64,000 nucleotides of DNA from JAKPQE01 sp041397845 (GTDB lineage Bacteria > Pseudomonadota > Alphaproteobacteria > Rhizobiales > JAKPQE01): NCBI GenBank assembly GCA_041397845.1, contig JAWKVW010000018.1, forward strand, positions 8,997-72,996. Direction: 5' to 3'. Position numbers and translations under genes: made by a program. Every line of letters begins with the position of its first letter. Position 1 is the stretch's first letter. A model generated the notes under the pieces. That model saw only the letters and a program-made list of their open reading frames with translations, was not told the origin of the DNA and did not search any database. Below, piece by piece: positions 26,643 to 37,545 of the stretch.

Positions 26643-27611
26643 ATGTCCGGCGCTCTTGCTCCACCACAAAGAAAAGGACAGGGCTTGTCCCGACCCTCCG
26701 GGCCGATACGGCAGATCAAGGAAGCGCTGGAATATGCCGGCGTCCGCCTCCTCGGGGCGGCGATCGGCGCTTTGCCGGTCGATTTTGCCTCGGCGGCGAT
26801 GGGCCGGACCTGGCGGCTGATCGCTCCCTTGACGAGCCGCCACCGGCGCGCGCTCACCCATCTTGCCCTCGCGATGCCGGAAAAGACCCCGGCCGAGCGC
26901 GAGGCGATTGCCCGTGCCATGTGGGAAAACCTTGGCCGCGTCTTCGCCGAGACGTTCTTCATCGAGAAAATCGCGAACGATCCGGCGCGTGTCTCCTTTG
27001 CGCAAGGCGAGCGCGTGCGGGAAATCGCGGCGAGCGGGCAGGGCTGCTCGATGGCCTCGATGCACTACGGCAACTGGGAGATCGTCATTGGCCCGGCGAC
27101 CGGCAACGGCCTCCGGTCCGGCGGCATCTACCGGCCGCTGCGCACCGAGCTCGTCGAGCGCTATCTTCTCGATCGCCGCCTTGGGCTCTATCCCGGCGGC
27201 CTCTTTGCCAAGGGCGATGCTGTCGGCCGCAAGGTGCTCGCCTTCGTCAAGGACGGCGGCCATATCGCCATGCTCGCCGACCAGCGCAAGATGCGCGGCG
27301 TCGAGGTGCCGTTCTTCGGCCGGCCGGCGCCGACCAATCCGTTTCCGGCCATGATCGCCCGCGTCCTCGACGTGCCGCTCATCGCCGCCCGCACGATCCG
27401 CACCGGCGGCGCCCGCTTCCGCATCGAGATCGAGGAAGTGCCGGTGCCGCGCACCGCCGACCGCTCGGCCGACATCCTGGCGGCGACGACGGCGCTCCAC
27501 GCCATCTTCGAGCGCTGGATTCGCGAATATCCGGACCACTGGATGTGGGCGCAGAAGCGCTGGGGCGCCATTGCTCCCGGCGAGGTCGTCGACGAGAGCG
27601 ACGACGACTGA
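26643..27611 (+). CDS. Lipid A biosynthesis-type lysophospholipid acyltransferase (LpxL/HtrB family)
   Basis: 322 residues. The HxxxxD/E catalytic box is HYGNWEIV and the second family motif is DQRKMRGVEVPFFGR. An N-terminal amphipathic or membrane segment is present. The family adds a secondary acyl chain to lipid A on the inner membrane; some members acylate other lipids. No acpXL cluster is next to it, so it is the general housekeeping type. Confidence 0.86.
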   Translation: MSGALAPPQRKGQGLSRPSGPIRQIKEALEYAGVRLLGAAIGALPVDFASAAMGRTWRLIAPLTSRHRRALTHLALAMPEKTPAEREAIARAMWENLGRVFAETFFIEKIANDPARVSFAQGERVREIAASGQGCSMASMHYGNWEIVIGPATGNGLRSGGIYRPLRTELVERYLLDRRLGLYPGGLFAKGDAVGRKVLAFVKDGGHIAMLADQRKMRGVEVPFFGRPAPTNPFPAMIARVLDVPLIAARTIRTGGARFRIEIEEVPVPRTADRSADILAATTALHAIFERWIREYPDHWMWAQKRWGAIAPGEVVDESDDD

Positions 27612-27715
27612 CCCGGCAATCTCAGACGTTCGGCTGATCGGCGGCGGATTCTGTTGCACTGCAACGCCGGCGGGTTAAGGTGCGCTCAAAGCTTCCAGAC
27701 CGCAGGAGGAAACCC

Positions 27716-28756
27716 ATGAAAACCCCGCGCGCCTTCTTCAAGCCGCTCGCCATTGGCGCCCCGGAACCGTTCCGGGAGCTGCCCGTCCGGCTCGAGCGCA
27801 TGATCCATTTCGTGCCGCCGCATGTCGAGAAAATGCGGGCCAAGGTTCCCGACCTCATCAAGCAGGTCGACGTCGTGCTCGGCAATCTCGAGGACGCGAT
27901 TCCGGCCGACAAGAAGATCGAGGCCCGCGAGGGTTTCATCGCCATGGCCCGCGAGAACGACTTCGGCGACACGGGGCTTTGGACCCGGGTGAACTGCCTC
28001 AACTCGCCCTGGCTGCTCGACGACATCGTCGAGATCGTCGGCGCCGTCGGCAACAAGCTCGACGTCATCATGCTGCCGAAGGTCGAGGGTCCCTGGGATA
28101 TCCACTATCTCGACCAGCTTCTCGCCCAGCTCGAGGCGCGCCACGGCATCGCAAAGCCGATCCTCATCCACGCCATCCTCGAGACCGCCGAGGGCGTGAA
28201 GAACGTCGAGGCGATCGCCACCGCGTCGCCGCGCATGCACGGCATGAGCCTCGGCCCGGCCGATCTCGCCGCCTCGCGCGGCATGAAGACGACCCGCGTC
28301 GGCGGCGGTCATCCGGACTATGCCGTGCTCGCTGACAAGTCCGGCGATGCCGCCCGTACCGCCTTCCAGCAGGACCTCTGGCACTACACCGTCGCCAAGA
28401 TGGTCGATGCCTGCATGGCCGCCGGCATCAAGGCGTTCTACGGTCCGTTCGGCGATTTCTCCGATCTCGAGGCCTGCGAGGCGCAGTTCCGCAACGCCTT
28501 CCTGATGGGCTGCCTCGGCGCCTGGTCGCTGCATCCGACCCAGATCGACATCGCCAAGCGGGTGTTCAGCCCGGATGCCGGCGAGGTCGCCTTTGCCCGC
28601 AAGATCCTCGAGGCGATGCCGGACGGCACCGGCGCCGTGATGATCGACGGCAAGATGCAGGACGACGCGACGTGGAAGCAGGCCAAGGTCATCGTCGACC
28701 TTGCCCGGCTCGTGGCCCGCAAGGACCCCGAGCGCGGCGCTGCCTACGGGTTCTGA
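27716..28756 (+). CDS. mcl: L-malyl-CoA/beta-methylmalyl-CoA lyase
   Basis: 346 residues, HpcH/HpaI-CitE fold. Motifs include the Arg-containing VLGNLEDAIPADKKIEAR, TRVNCLNSPW, MLPKVEGPWD and ILETAEGVKNVEAI with metal-binding acidic residues. Length and sequence fit alphaproteobacterial Mcl1, which acts in the ethylmalonyl-CoA pathway to give glyoxylate plus propionyl-CoA or acetyl-CoA. ATG 27716 follows CAGGAGGAAA. A hairpin terminator follows. Confidence 0.9.
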   Translation: MKTPRAFFKPLAIGAPEPFRELPVRLERMIHFVPPHVEKMRAKVPDLIKQVDVVLGNLEDAIPADKKIEAREGFIAMARENDFGDTGLWTRVNCLNSPWLLDDIVEIVGAVGNKLDVIMLPKVEGPWDIHYLDQLLAQLEARHGIAKPILIHAILETAEGVKNVEAIATASPRMHGMSLGPADLAASRGMKTTRVGGGHPDYAVLADKSGDAARTAFQQDLWHYTVAKMVDACMAAGIKAFYGPFGDFSDLEACEAQFRNAFLMGCLGAWSLHPTQIDIAKRVFSPDAGEVAFARKILEAMPDGTGAVMIDGKMQDDATWKQAKVIVDLARLVARKDPERGAAYGF

Positions 28757-28796
28757 TTGCCCGCCTTGTTGTCTCGCGCCCGGTCGTGGAATAATG

Positions 28797-28823
28797 ATCC
28801 CGGCGGCCTCCGCCGGGATTTGC
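28797..28823 (+). terminator. Terminator after mcl
   Basis: ATCCCGGCGG pairs perfectly with CCGCCGGGAT around CCT, followed by TTGCTTTG. The weak U tract makes it a moderate terminator; it separates mcl from hspQ. Confidence 0.6.
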
Positions 28824-28841
28824 TTTGAGTGAGTTCAAGAC

Positions 28842-29171
28842 GTGAAAGAAAGAACCGCAAAATTCATGATCGGTGAGGTCGTGCGCCACCGGTTCTATCC
28901 GTTTCGCGGCGTGATCTTCGACATTGATCCGACATTCTCGAATACCGACGAATGGTGGGAGGCGATCCCCGAAAACGTCCGGCCCGAGAAGGATCAGCCG
29001 TTCTACCATCTCCTCGCCGAGAACGAGGAGACCGAATACATCGCCTATGTCTCCGAGCAGAACCTTCTGCCCGACGATATCGGCACGCCGGTCCGCCATC
29101 CGCAGGTCGAGGAAATGTTCGACGGCGTCGAGGGCGGCCGTTATCGCCAGCGCTCGCGCGTCAATCACTGA
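28842..29171 (+). CDS. hspQ: Heat shock protein HspQ
   Basis: 109 residues. Matches the HspQ/YccV family (hemimethylated DNA-binding fold): AKFMIGEVVRHRFYPFRGVI, then EWWEAIPENVRPEKDQPFYH and YVSEQNLLPD. HspQ promotes Lon-dependent proteolysis in other bacteria. GTG 28842 is chosen because the KxRxAKF start is conserved in relatives; the ATG at 28866 would remove it. Confidence 0.93.
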   Translation: MKERTAKFMIGEVVRHRFYPFRGVIFDIDPTFSNTDEWWEAIPENVRPEKDQPFYHLLAENEETEYIAYVSEQNLLPDDIGTPVRHPQVEEMFDGVEGGRYRQRSRVNH

Positions 29172-29236
29172 CGCGCGCACCTGCCTCGCTGCTTGCGCGC
29201 TCTGGACCGGGCCGTCAGGCCCGGCCGCGAACGCTG

Positions 29237-30843
<1,607 letters not shown>

Positions 30844-31010
30844 GGCGTAACCACTCCCTGATGATTGCTTCTTGGGTTCGAACATGCCCGAGCCCGGCGG
30901 AAAAGAAAAGCCGACGCGGATGGTGTGCTCCGCGTCGGCGTCAGGCAATGCCGGTGCCGTCGTTCGTGCTGCGCCCTCGCCGGCGGAGCCGGCCGGGGCG
31001 GTCGTTCGTT

Positions 31011-31688
31011 TCAGCCCATCTCGTGCTCGGAAAGGCCGCGCTCGACCTCCTCGCGCGCGATGATCCACGGCTCGGCCTCGGCCGCCGCGTACCACTTCTC
31101 GAACACGGGCAGGGTCAGGATGTCGTCCATGTACGACCGGCAGACCGGGTCGACCGCGATGCCGTAGGTCTCGAAGCGGGAGACGATCGGCGTATACATC
31201 GCGTCGGCGGCGGTAAAGGCACCGAACAGGAAAGGACCGCCCGAGCGCTCGAGGCAGGATTTCCAGATGGTCTCGATGCGGGCGATGTCGGCCGCCGCTT
31301 CCGGCGTCGGACCGCGCCCGAGGATCTGCTTGCGCACATTCATCGGGTAGTGCTTGCGAAGGGCCATGAAGCCGGCGTGCATCTCCGCGCTGATCGCCCG
31401 CGCAATGGCGCGCTCCTCCATCCGCTCCGGCCAGATGCTCCGCTGCGGAAACTTCTCGGCGAGGTATTCGAGGATCGCGAGCGATTCCCAGACCGTGACG
31501 TCGCCGTCGATGAGCACCGGCACCTTGCCGGCCGGCGACCACTTGAGGATGTCCGCCTTGGTGTCCGCCGTGTCGAGCGGCACCAGCACTTCCTCGAACT
31601 CGATGCCGGCGACCTTCATGGCCAGCCACGGTCGCAACGACCACGAGGAGTAGTTCTTGTTGCCAATGACGAGGGTGAGAGAACTCAT
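31011..31688 (-). CDS. Glutathione S-transferase family protein
   Basis: 225 residues. The N-terminal thioredoxin fold has the YSSWSLRPWLA stretch with the catalytic Ser or Tyr, the cis-Pro in GKVPVLIDG, and the glutathione gamma-Glu site WESLAILEYLAE. The C-terminal all-helical domain carries a conserved Asp near FTAADAMYTPIVSRFE. Likely a detoxifying or thiol-handling enzyme of the cytoplasm; substrate unknown. Confidence 0.88.
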   Translation of the reverse strand: MSSLTLVIGNKNYSSWSLRPWLAMKVAGIEFEEVLVPLDTADTKADILKWSPAGKVPVLIDGDVTVWESLAILEYLAEKFPQRSIWPERMEERAIARAISAEMHAGFMALRKHYPMNVRKQILGRGPTPEAAADIARIETIWKSCLERSGGPFLFGAFTAADAMYTPIVSRFETYGIAVDPVCRSYMDDILTLPVFEKWYAAAEAEPWIIAREEVERGLSEHEMG

Positions 31689-31796
31689 GGATTCGGCCTC
31701 CGCGTGTCCATCCGCCTGGAAAGAGTGCCAGCGCCGCCGCGCCCCTGTCCAGCCTGTCCTTTGATTTCGATTACGAAAACGAAAACTTGAATCAAA

Positions 31797-31827
31797 AAGG
31801 GCGTGGCCCGGAGGACACGCCCTTTTC
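31797..31827 (-). terminator. Bidirectional-looking terminator
   Basis: AAAAGGGCGTG pairs with CACGCCCTTTT around GCCCGGAGGA. On the minus strand it follows the 42-codon gene and precedes GST; the A run on the + strand supplies its U tract. Confidence 0.8.
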
Positions 31828-31851
31828 AGCGGAGTGACGGCCGCTTGGTCG

Positions 31852-31980
31852 TCAGTTGGCTGCGATCGCGCTCGGCTCGAAACCGCCGAACAGGTACACG
31901 ACCATCAGGATGCAGAGCATTCCGACGAGCGTCCAGGTCGCGACGCCCCAACAGGACCCCTGGATGTTCTCTTCCATCAT
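31852..31980 (-). CDS. Small single-pass membrane protein, 42 residues
   Basis: ATG 31980 (a second ATG follows directly) opens a 42-codon frame: MMEENIQGSCWGVATW, then a hydrophobic span from about residue 16 to 33 (TLVGMLCILMVVYLF) and a short C terminus GGFEPSAIAAN. It is followed by a clear terminator 25 bases later. Codon use matches the GC-rich neighbours. I do not recognise the family; a small inner-membrane protein is the simplest reading. Confidence 0.55.
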   Translation of the reverse strand: MMEENIQGSCWGVATWTLVGMLCILMVVYLFGGFEPSAIAAN

Positions 31981-32274
31981 TCGCCTATCTGGCTGTTGAC
32001 GCTTCCCGACGTCGCCGCATTGCCGTCATCTGAGGGACACATATGTGGCATCGGGTGAGGCGTGGATTTAATCCTTTCTTAACCTCCGTGCAACGGACAA
32101 ACGGGCGCATTGGTTGCGCAAGATCTCAGCATCTCGTCTAATGCTGCGCTGCCGCATGACAATATTTCAGGAAGTTAGCGGAATTTCTTGATATTTTCCG
32201 GGCCGTTCCAGAACAAAGCCTGACAAATTGCCTGTGCGTAACCGCGCCCTGTCTGTGGATAGGAAATCGGCGTC

Positions 32275-33078
32275 TCACGGCGCCGGGAAAAGCGCGTCCG
32301 TCCGGCCCGTCAGACGATAGGCGAGCAGGCCGATCCATTCCCGGACGGCGGCGTCGGTCCGCTGCAATCCGGCTGCCGGCTGGCTGATGAGGTGATGGAG
32401 GTCGGCATCCGATTCGGTGCGGAAATCGACCGGCCAGGCTTCGACCGGAAAGCCGGCGGCGCGAAAGCAGCCCATCGAGCGCGGCATGTGGAAGGCCGAG
32501 GTGACGAGGAGCCAGCGCTCGCCGGACTTCGGGTCGGCGACCTTTTTGGCGAGAACCGCGTTCTCGTAGGTGTTGCGGGCCTCGCTCTCGAAGGCGATCC
32601 GCTCCGGCGCAATGCCCATTTCGGCAAAGAACCGCCGCGCCGGTTCCGCCTCGGCGACGCCCTTGCCGACAAGCTGGATCGCGCCTCCGGAAAAGATCAG
32701 CCGCGCCTCCGGATGCCGCCGGGCAAGCGTGACCGCCGCGGTCAGGCGGTCGGCGGCCTCGTTGAGCTCGACCCCGTCGCGGGCAACGCCGGTATCGATG
32801 TCGAGCGAGCCACCGAGAATGACGATTCCGGTGACCGGCCGGCCGTCGTCGGCGGGTCGGGCAAAGCGATTCTCGAGCGGCAGGTAGAGTGCGCTCGAAA
32901 GCGGCAGGAACCCGGCAGCGAAGAGGCCGACGGCCGCGACCACGGAAACCCGCCGGCCAAGGCGGGCGAACCGCGTGAAGGCGAGGGCGGTGCCGATGAT
33001 GACGAGCGAGACGAGCAGGGCCGAGGGCTGCAGGAAGAACCAGATGACCTTGGAAAGATAGAAAAACATCACCAGCAT
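32275..33078 (-). CDS. YdcF/ElyC family (DUF218) protein
   Basis: 267 residues. Two N-terminal membrane helices (residues about 5-60) precede a DUF218 domain with the motifs IVILGGSLD, LIFSGGAIQ, FESEARNTYENA and LVTSAFHMPRSMGCFRAAG. Related ElyC and SanA act in envelope or peptidoglycan precursor metabolism; the activity here is unknown. This is the last intact gene before the indel-rich segment. Confidence 0.88.
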   Translation of the reverse strand: MLVMFFYLSKVIWFFLQPSALLVSLVIIGTALAFTRFARLGRRVSVVAAVGLFAAGFLPLSSALYLPLENRFARPADDGRPVTGIVILGGSLDIDTGVARDGVELNEAADRLTAAVTLARRHPEARLIFSGGAIQLVGKGVAEAEPARRFFAEMGIAPERIAFESEARNTYENAVLAKKVADPKSGERWLLVTSAFHMPRSMGCFRAAGFPVEAWPVDFRTESDADLHHLISQPAAGLQRTDAAVREWIGLLAYRLTGRTDALFPAP

Positions 33079-33274
33079 CCACGGCCAGAACCGCCAATTG
33101 GTTCAGGGATAGCGGAAACGGCCCGGCGAGGCCAGACCGTTGCGTGGCGATACCGTTGCGGTTTCATCACCGGCTTTGCCCTCGCATTTGCAAGGATGCC
33201 GCACTATCATCGCGCGCCGCGCCGAAAAACACGACGCCCTGAAAGCGCCCCCTTCCTCTTTCCGGTCCATCCCG

Positions 33275-34209
33275 ATGATCCGCAAGCCGGTCACCGTCGA
33301 CATCGCGCGCTGATTCTCGCCCTTGCGGTCATCTGGGGCTCGGCCTTTCTGGCCCATCAAGGTCGCCGTCGTCGAGGTCGGGCCGACATGGCTTGTCACC
33401 ATCCGCGTCTTTCTCGGCTTCCTCTCCTTCACCTGGGCGCTCTCGGCGCGGCCTCGTCCTGGCCGAAGAACTCCCGGCAGTGGCTGCTCGTCTGCACCAT
33501 CGCGGCGCTGAACGTCATCGCCCCGTTCTTCCTCATCCTGGGCGGAGGCTGATCGATGCCGGCGTTGCCTCGCTGCTGATGGGGACGGGGCCGTTCGTCG
33601 CCCCTGATCGGCAGCCATTTCACGACGAGCGACGATCGTGCGACGCCGTTGAAGCTTGCCGCCGTGGTTCTCGGTTTCACCGGTGTCCTGACGGTCGTCG
33701 GCTTCGATGCGGCGCGCGGCCTTGGTGACAACGTGCTGCCCAGAGGCGCGGCACTTTGGGCAGTCTACGCTACACCATCTCCGGCATGCTGATCCGCAGG
33801 TCGACGGCATTCCGCCGACCCGCCTCAGCGCCCTGGTTCTCGGTATCTTTCCAGTGCGGCCCTCATTGCCGGCACGCTCGCTTTCGGCCCGCCGCTCAAG
33901 CGCGCCGAGCCAGAACGCCATGTGGTCGCTCGTCTGGCTTGGCCTTTCCCGACCGGCCTTGGCTATATCCTGCGCTATCACCTCATCCAGGACGATCGGG
34001 TTTCCTATTTCGCCCTCGGGCTGAACCTGTGCAATCTGCGGTGTCGGCGCCACCGCGCTCGTTCTTGGCGAAACGGTCCCGCCAAGCGTGCTTGTAGCCC
34101 GCCTGCCTTCGTTGTCACCGGCCTGACGCTGGCGCGCATCGGCGTCAGCCGCAAAGCCAGACGCTGGTGCGCGCTTTTCCTGGAACTCTTTCCAGATTTT
34201 CGTTCATAG
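33275..34209 (+). pseudogene. EamA/DMT family transporter, broken by several indels
   Basis: ATG 33275 (IRKPVTVDIA) begins a drug/metabolite transporter whose parts appear in different frames: ILALAVIWGSAFLA, IKVAVVEVGPTWLVTIRVFL, LIDAGVASLLMGTGPFVA, KLAAVVLGFTGVLTVVGFD, GLGYILRYHLIQDD and VTGLTLARIGV. All are EamA segments in the correct order over about 310 codons. At least six indels are needed. Because the neighbours are damaged in the same way, this is probably an intact gene read badly. Confidence 0.7.
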
Positions 34210-34250
34210 AGAGCCGCATATCACCGAAACGCGATATGGGGCGGAACGCC

Positions 34251-34812
34251 GTGAGCGGGCAGCGCATCTTCTTTTCTTCCGATACCCCGCCCGGCGATCA
34301 CCTCTGTCATCCGCATTCGCAAGCGGCCGTTCGCCGGCATCGAGGAAATGGATGCCGCGCTCATTGCCAGCTGGAACGACACTGTCGGTCCGGATGATCT
34401 CGTCTACCATCTCAGCGACGCCCACGCAACTCGACCGACGCCGGCGACTTCCGGCTCGCCGCCTGGTTGGCGCATTCATCTCATCAGAGCAATCACGACG
34501 ACCAGACGATCGCCCTTGCCAGCGATCTCTTCGTCGCGGTCGACCAGATCCGCGGTCGAGTGGAACGGCTGAGCGCCGTCCTGTTTGCTATCGATGCGAC
34601 TGGGCCGACGCAGTGCAGCGCCTGCCACCTGTTCGGCCACGTCCACGGCCATCTCGACCGCACGCCTGTAGCGCAGGTCGATGTCGGCGTTGGATCGCAC
34701 GGCTTCCGCGGTCTCGATCGAGCGTGTCGTCGAGATACTCGAGGCCCACCGCAGCACTCATGGCCTGCCGCCGCAGTTCGATTTCAGCGAGAAATCTTCA
34801 GAAGTCGCCTGA
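34251..34812 (+). pseudogene. Metallophosphoesterase, broken by several indels
   Basis: GTG 34251 (an ATG at 34236 is also in frame) gives SGQRIFFSSDT, which should continue with the metal motif HFGD. Later pieces are RKRPFAGIEEMDAALIASWN, VGPDDLVYHL (expected GD next) and the C-terminal metal motif LFGHVHGHLDR with VDVGVGSHGF. These are the five metallophosphoesterase blocks in order. The end reads FDFSEKSSEVA-stop at 34810-34812, overlapping bufC tail to tail. Likely a small calcineurin-type phosphoesterase of about 187 residues. Confidence 0.7.
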
Positions 34813-35598
34813 GCCCCGACGTGAAGGCCGTCAACGGGCCTTCCTCCAGGCCAGCCGGCAATGATCGCGGCGCGTGCCGGCGCGATGTCGGCGTCCATCA
34901 CCGGTCGCCAGCATCTCGCGAAACGCCCGAACGGCACACGCGGCTGACGCCTCGTCGAAGAGCATGGCCTCGTCTTCGGCAGGCGCTGATCCGCGACATG
35001 TAATCCCGCCGCCAGACCAGCACGGCGCTTCCGGTCGCCTACGAGGGTGCCGGACCGGCAGCGTCCTCGTCTGCGCCGATCGCGGCCCAGATCTCGCGGA
35101 CGTTGGGGCGGCGGAAGGTCGAGCCGGCGGGCAGACGGGTGGAAGACGAAACCGAGACCCGGCCAGTCGTCGTCCGGCGCCACGGTGCCGAGCGCGGGTC
35201 AGGGCAACGTCGTCCACGGCATCGAAGGCATCGTTGAGCGCCCGCTCGATCTCGGCTTGGCTCGGCAAGCTCGGCTGCTGGATGTGGCGCATGCGTCTTG
35301 ATGAAGGCCGAAAGGCGGTCGCCAAACCAGCGGATCGAGCGACCGGGCGACGGGTTTTCAACCACATAGGCGCGCCAGGCCGGTCAGGGGCCGGGCCGCC
35401 CGCCAGACAGCGCCAGCCGCCCGTAGTCGCCGGCAAAGCGCCTCGATCAGCCGTGCTGAATAGGCATGGCGATAGATGACGCCGAACAACGTCTCGCGCC
35501 CGCTCGCGGGATCGGTGATATCGGCAAAGGACGTCGTCGGAGGTTGCGACGAGACCATCCTGAAAGCGCTGCTGCAGGGCGGAAAGGGCAGGGCTCAT
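34784..35598 (-). pseudogene. bufC: DUF2063 protein BufC/HvfC, broken by several indels
   Basis: ATG 35598 (MSPALSALQQRFQDGLVA) starts a protein of about 271 residues. In-order pieces in three frames are the N-terminal domain (FADITDPASGRETLFGVI, YRHAYSARLIEAL), the middle segment (YVVENPSPGRSIRWFGDRLS, AFIKTHAP, EIERALNDAFDAVDDV) and the tail TAFTSGLRRLLKISR-stop at 34784. This is the DUF2063 (putative DNA-binding domain) family, the partner of the DUF692 enzyme in bufferin and HvfABC operons, thought to help present the precursor peptide. Its start overlaps the bufB stop as ATGA. Confidence 0.75.
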
Positions 35599-36437
35599 GC
35601 GCGACTCTCCGCACCTGGCCGAACCTCGCCGGCACATGCAGCGCGCAGTAAGCTCGGCAGCAGGCTCCTCCAGACGGCGGAATGCGGTCGTGCGCTCGAT
35701 CATCATCGACACCGCACCGAAGCGCTCGATCGCCTGACGGTCAAGGAGATCCAGACCGGACCCGACACCGCCGCGTCATGGGTGTCGACGATATGCGATG
35801 CCGCGATGTTCATGTCCATCGGGGTGGATCTGGACGGCCGGTCAGCCGGCATCGCCTCAAGATAGGCGAGGGCATCGAAGCCGTCGTTGAAGCCTTCAAC
35901 CATAGACGTTGTTGACGTCGACAGGCAGCAGGCAGTCGGCCCACCGTGCCATCTCGCGCCGGCGAACTCGTGCTCATCCATCTCCGGGGACGCGAAGCGT
36001 AGCTCGAGGCATTCTCGATGGCGATCCACCGGCCGAGGAAGTCCTGAACCCGGGAAATCGATCGACGGCAATGGTCGACGCCTCGCCGATCAACGGCACC
36101 GGCAGCAGGTCATGCAGATTGATCCCGTGCACGCCGGTCCAGCACGGGTGATCCGACACCCATGCCGGCTGCACGCGATCGATGAGCCGTTTCAGCGCTA
36201 CAAGATATTCGCGGTCAGGCGGGTCGGTCGACCGTCGACATCGACACGCCATGCATGACGATCGGATGGTCGGCCCGCACCCGGTCGAGATTGTGAAGGG
36301 CCCGGCCGCCGTCGACCATCTCGTTTCGGGCGATCTCGAACCACTCGACGCCATGCCCGCAGCAGGACGTCGGCATCGATGCCGCGGCCGCAGTCCGAGG
36401 CCGAAGCCGAGGCGGGCGAGCGATCGATCTGCGTCAT
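35595..36437 (-). pseudogene. bufB: DUF692 multinuclear iron oxidase (MNIO) BufB, broken by several indels
   Basis: Corrected length is 280 residues, as expected for the family, from ATG 36437 to the TGA overlapping bufC. Recognisable blocks in order: GFGLGLR, ARNEMVDGGR, IVMHGVSMS, then STDPPDREYLVALKRLIDRV, QPAWVSDHPCWTGVHGINLH, EGFNDGFDALAYLEAMPADR, HIVDTHDAAV and MMIER. These hold the His/Asp/Glu iron ligands of DUF692 enzymes, which modify cysteines of a precursor peptide (as MbnB does in methanobactin synthesis). The Cys-rich gene just upstream is the obvious substrate. Confidence 0.8.
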
Positions 36438-36512
36438 GGGCAGAGTCTCCCGGAGATTGGTGGGCCAACCGCCGGAGGTCGTCCGGCGGGCGAGGTGCGC
36501 CGAGGCGTCGCT

Positions 36513-36767
36513 TCATCTCGGTGGTCGAGCCGCCGGCGTCTGCACTCGGCCTCGGTCTTCTCGACAGCCATGACCCGCCGCCGGGGAGTTCATGCCCTTG
36601 CAGTCGTTCCATCGACGTCTTGCAGGAACCCTGGCCCTTGCAGGAATTGACGCCGAAACAATGGACGCTGCCGTCGGGCGCGAAGCCTGGGCGGAGGTGC
36701 CGATCGCGGCGCCGGAAAGGAGAATGGCGCGGCCGGCGCTTGTGGCGGCGCCCGACTCGTCGGTCAT
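36513..36767 (-). pseudogene. bufA: Bufferin-type Cys-rich precursor peptide BufA, broken by a few indels
   Basis: ATG 36767 gives an N-terminal signal sequence (GRAILLSGAAIGTSAQA with an AxA cleavage site). After one frame change come FAPDGSVHCFGVNSCKGQG and SCKTS, then WNDCKGMNS, EKTEAEC and DAGGSTTE; a TGA at 36513-36515 fits the end. The spaced C, CKG and CK pattern is that of BufA-family periplasmic bufferins (the CKGxNSCKG type), whose cysteines are modified by DUF692 enzymes and which bind copper. Five cysteines are visible and a sixth is probably lost to an indel. The metal and modification are inferred from the family. Confidence 0.72.
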
Positions 36768-37081
36768 CTTCTGGGTTTCTCCGTGCGTGGGTTGTTATCT
36801 CGGAAGGTCGGTTTTTCCCGGGCCGCACGGAAGCTGTCTGAAGGGGCGGAAGGTTCAACACACCCTCTGCCGTTTCCGTCAATCTACGTGGCGAGGAACC
36901 CCGGTGGATATTTGCAGCGAAAAACGCCGGCGGCGCCTCAAGGGACATGGGCAGCGCGCCGGCGTCTTTGGCATCGTGTCGGCGCTGCCGGTCGCCAATT
37001 ATCGCGAAATCGCCGCGCGATATTCTCTGGTCCGCCTGTCTGGGTCCGTGATGGCGTTAGCGAGCGTCAGCCTCTGCTGGG
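36768..37081. other. Intergenic region upstream of bufA
   Basis: 314 bases with no gene seen. The right half ends the leftward gene at 37082-37363 with a terminator (36920-36969). The remaining 150 bases before bufA must hold the operon promoter; I see no obvious box, and indels here would blur any motif. Confidence 0.5.
36920..36969 (-). terminator. Hairpin terminator between the small periplasmic gene and the buf operon
   Basis: ACGCCGGCGGCGC pairs with GCGCGCCGGCGT. On the minus strand the right arm is followed by TTTTT, as a terminator for the gene at 37082-37363 requires; a shorter T run follows on the + strand. Confidence 0.6.
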
Positions 37082-37363
37082 TCACGGGAATGCGATGTAG
37101 CACCGTGGTGTTGTTGCCTCGCTCCTGGCGACGATGCTAGCGCACTGGCGCGACCGCTGCTCGGTGCTGGCGACCGTCTCGAGGCAGGCCTTGTCGATGT
37201 GCGGCAGGTCTGGCGTACCGCACAATTCGTCAGCCACGTAGCTGAGCGGTGCGCGATCCGGAATTTGAAGCGTCGAAACCGGCTCGGAAGCCGACAGGGC
37301 GGTGCCGGCAACGAACATTGCCATGAGACCCGCGCTCATCAGGGTCCTTGCCCGCGCAGCCAT
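37082..37363 (-). CDS. Small exported protein of unknown function
   Basis: 93 residues. A signal peptide (MAARARTLMSAGLMAMFVAG, cleavage near SAS) is followed by APLSYVADELCGTPDLPHID and KACLETVASTEQRSRQCASI with cysteines that could form disulfides. I do not recognise the family. It lies in the indel-rich segment, so the last 20 residues may be out of frame. It points the same way as the buf operon but a terminator separates them. Confidence 0.5.
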   Translation of the reverse strand: MAARARTLMSAGLMAMFVAGTALSASEPVSTLQIPDRAPLSYVADELCGTPDLPHIDKACLETVASTEQRSRQCASIVARSEATTPRCYIAFP

Positions 37364-37545
37364 GAAGGTGGATCTGACTGGCCCTGCTCATGTCTTTTTC
37401 TTGGTCGCCACACTAGCGACGCAAGTCTTAATATGAAGTCGAAGCGGCGGTTCTCCCGACCATTCACGCCGCCGCCACCGGGACGACTTGTTCCCGCCGG
37501 TTTGAAGGGTTAATGACGGAGGCGATGAAACCGCGAGGGACATCC

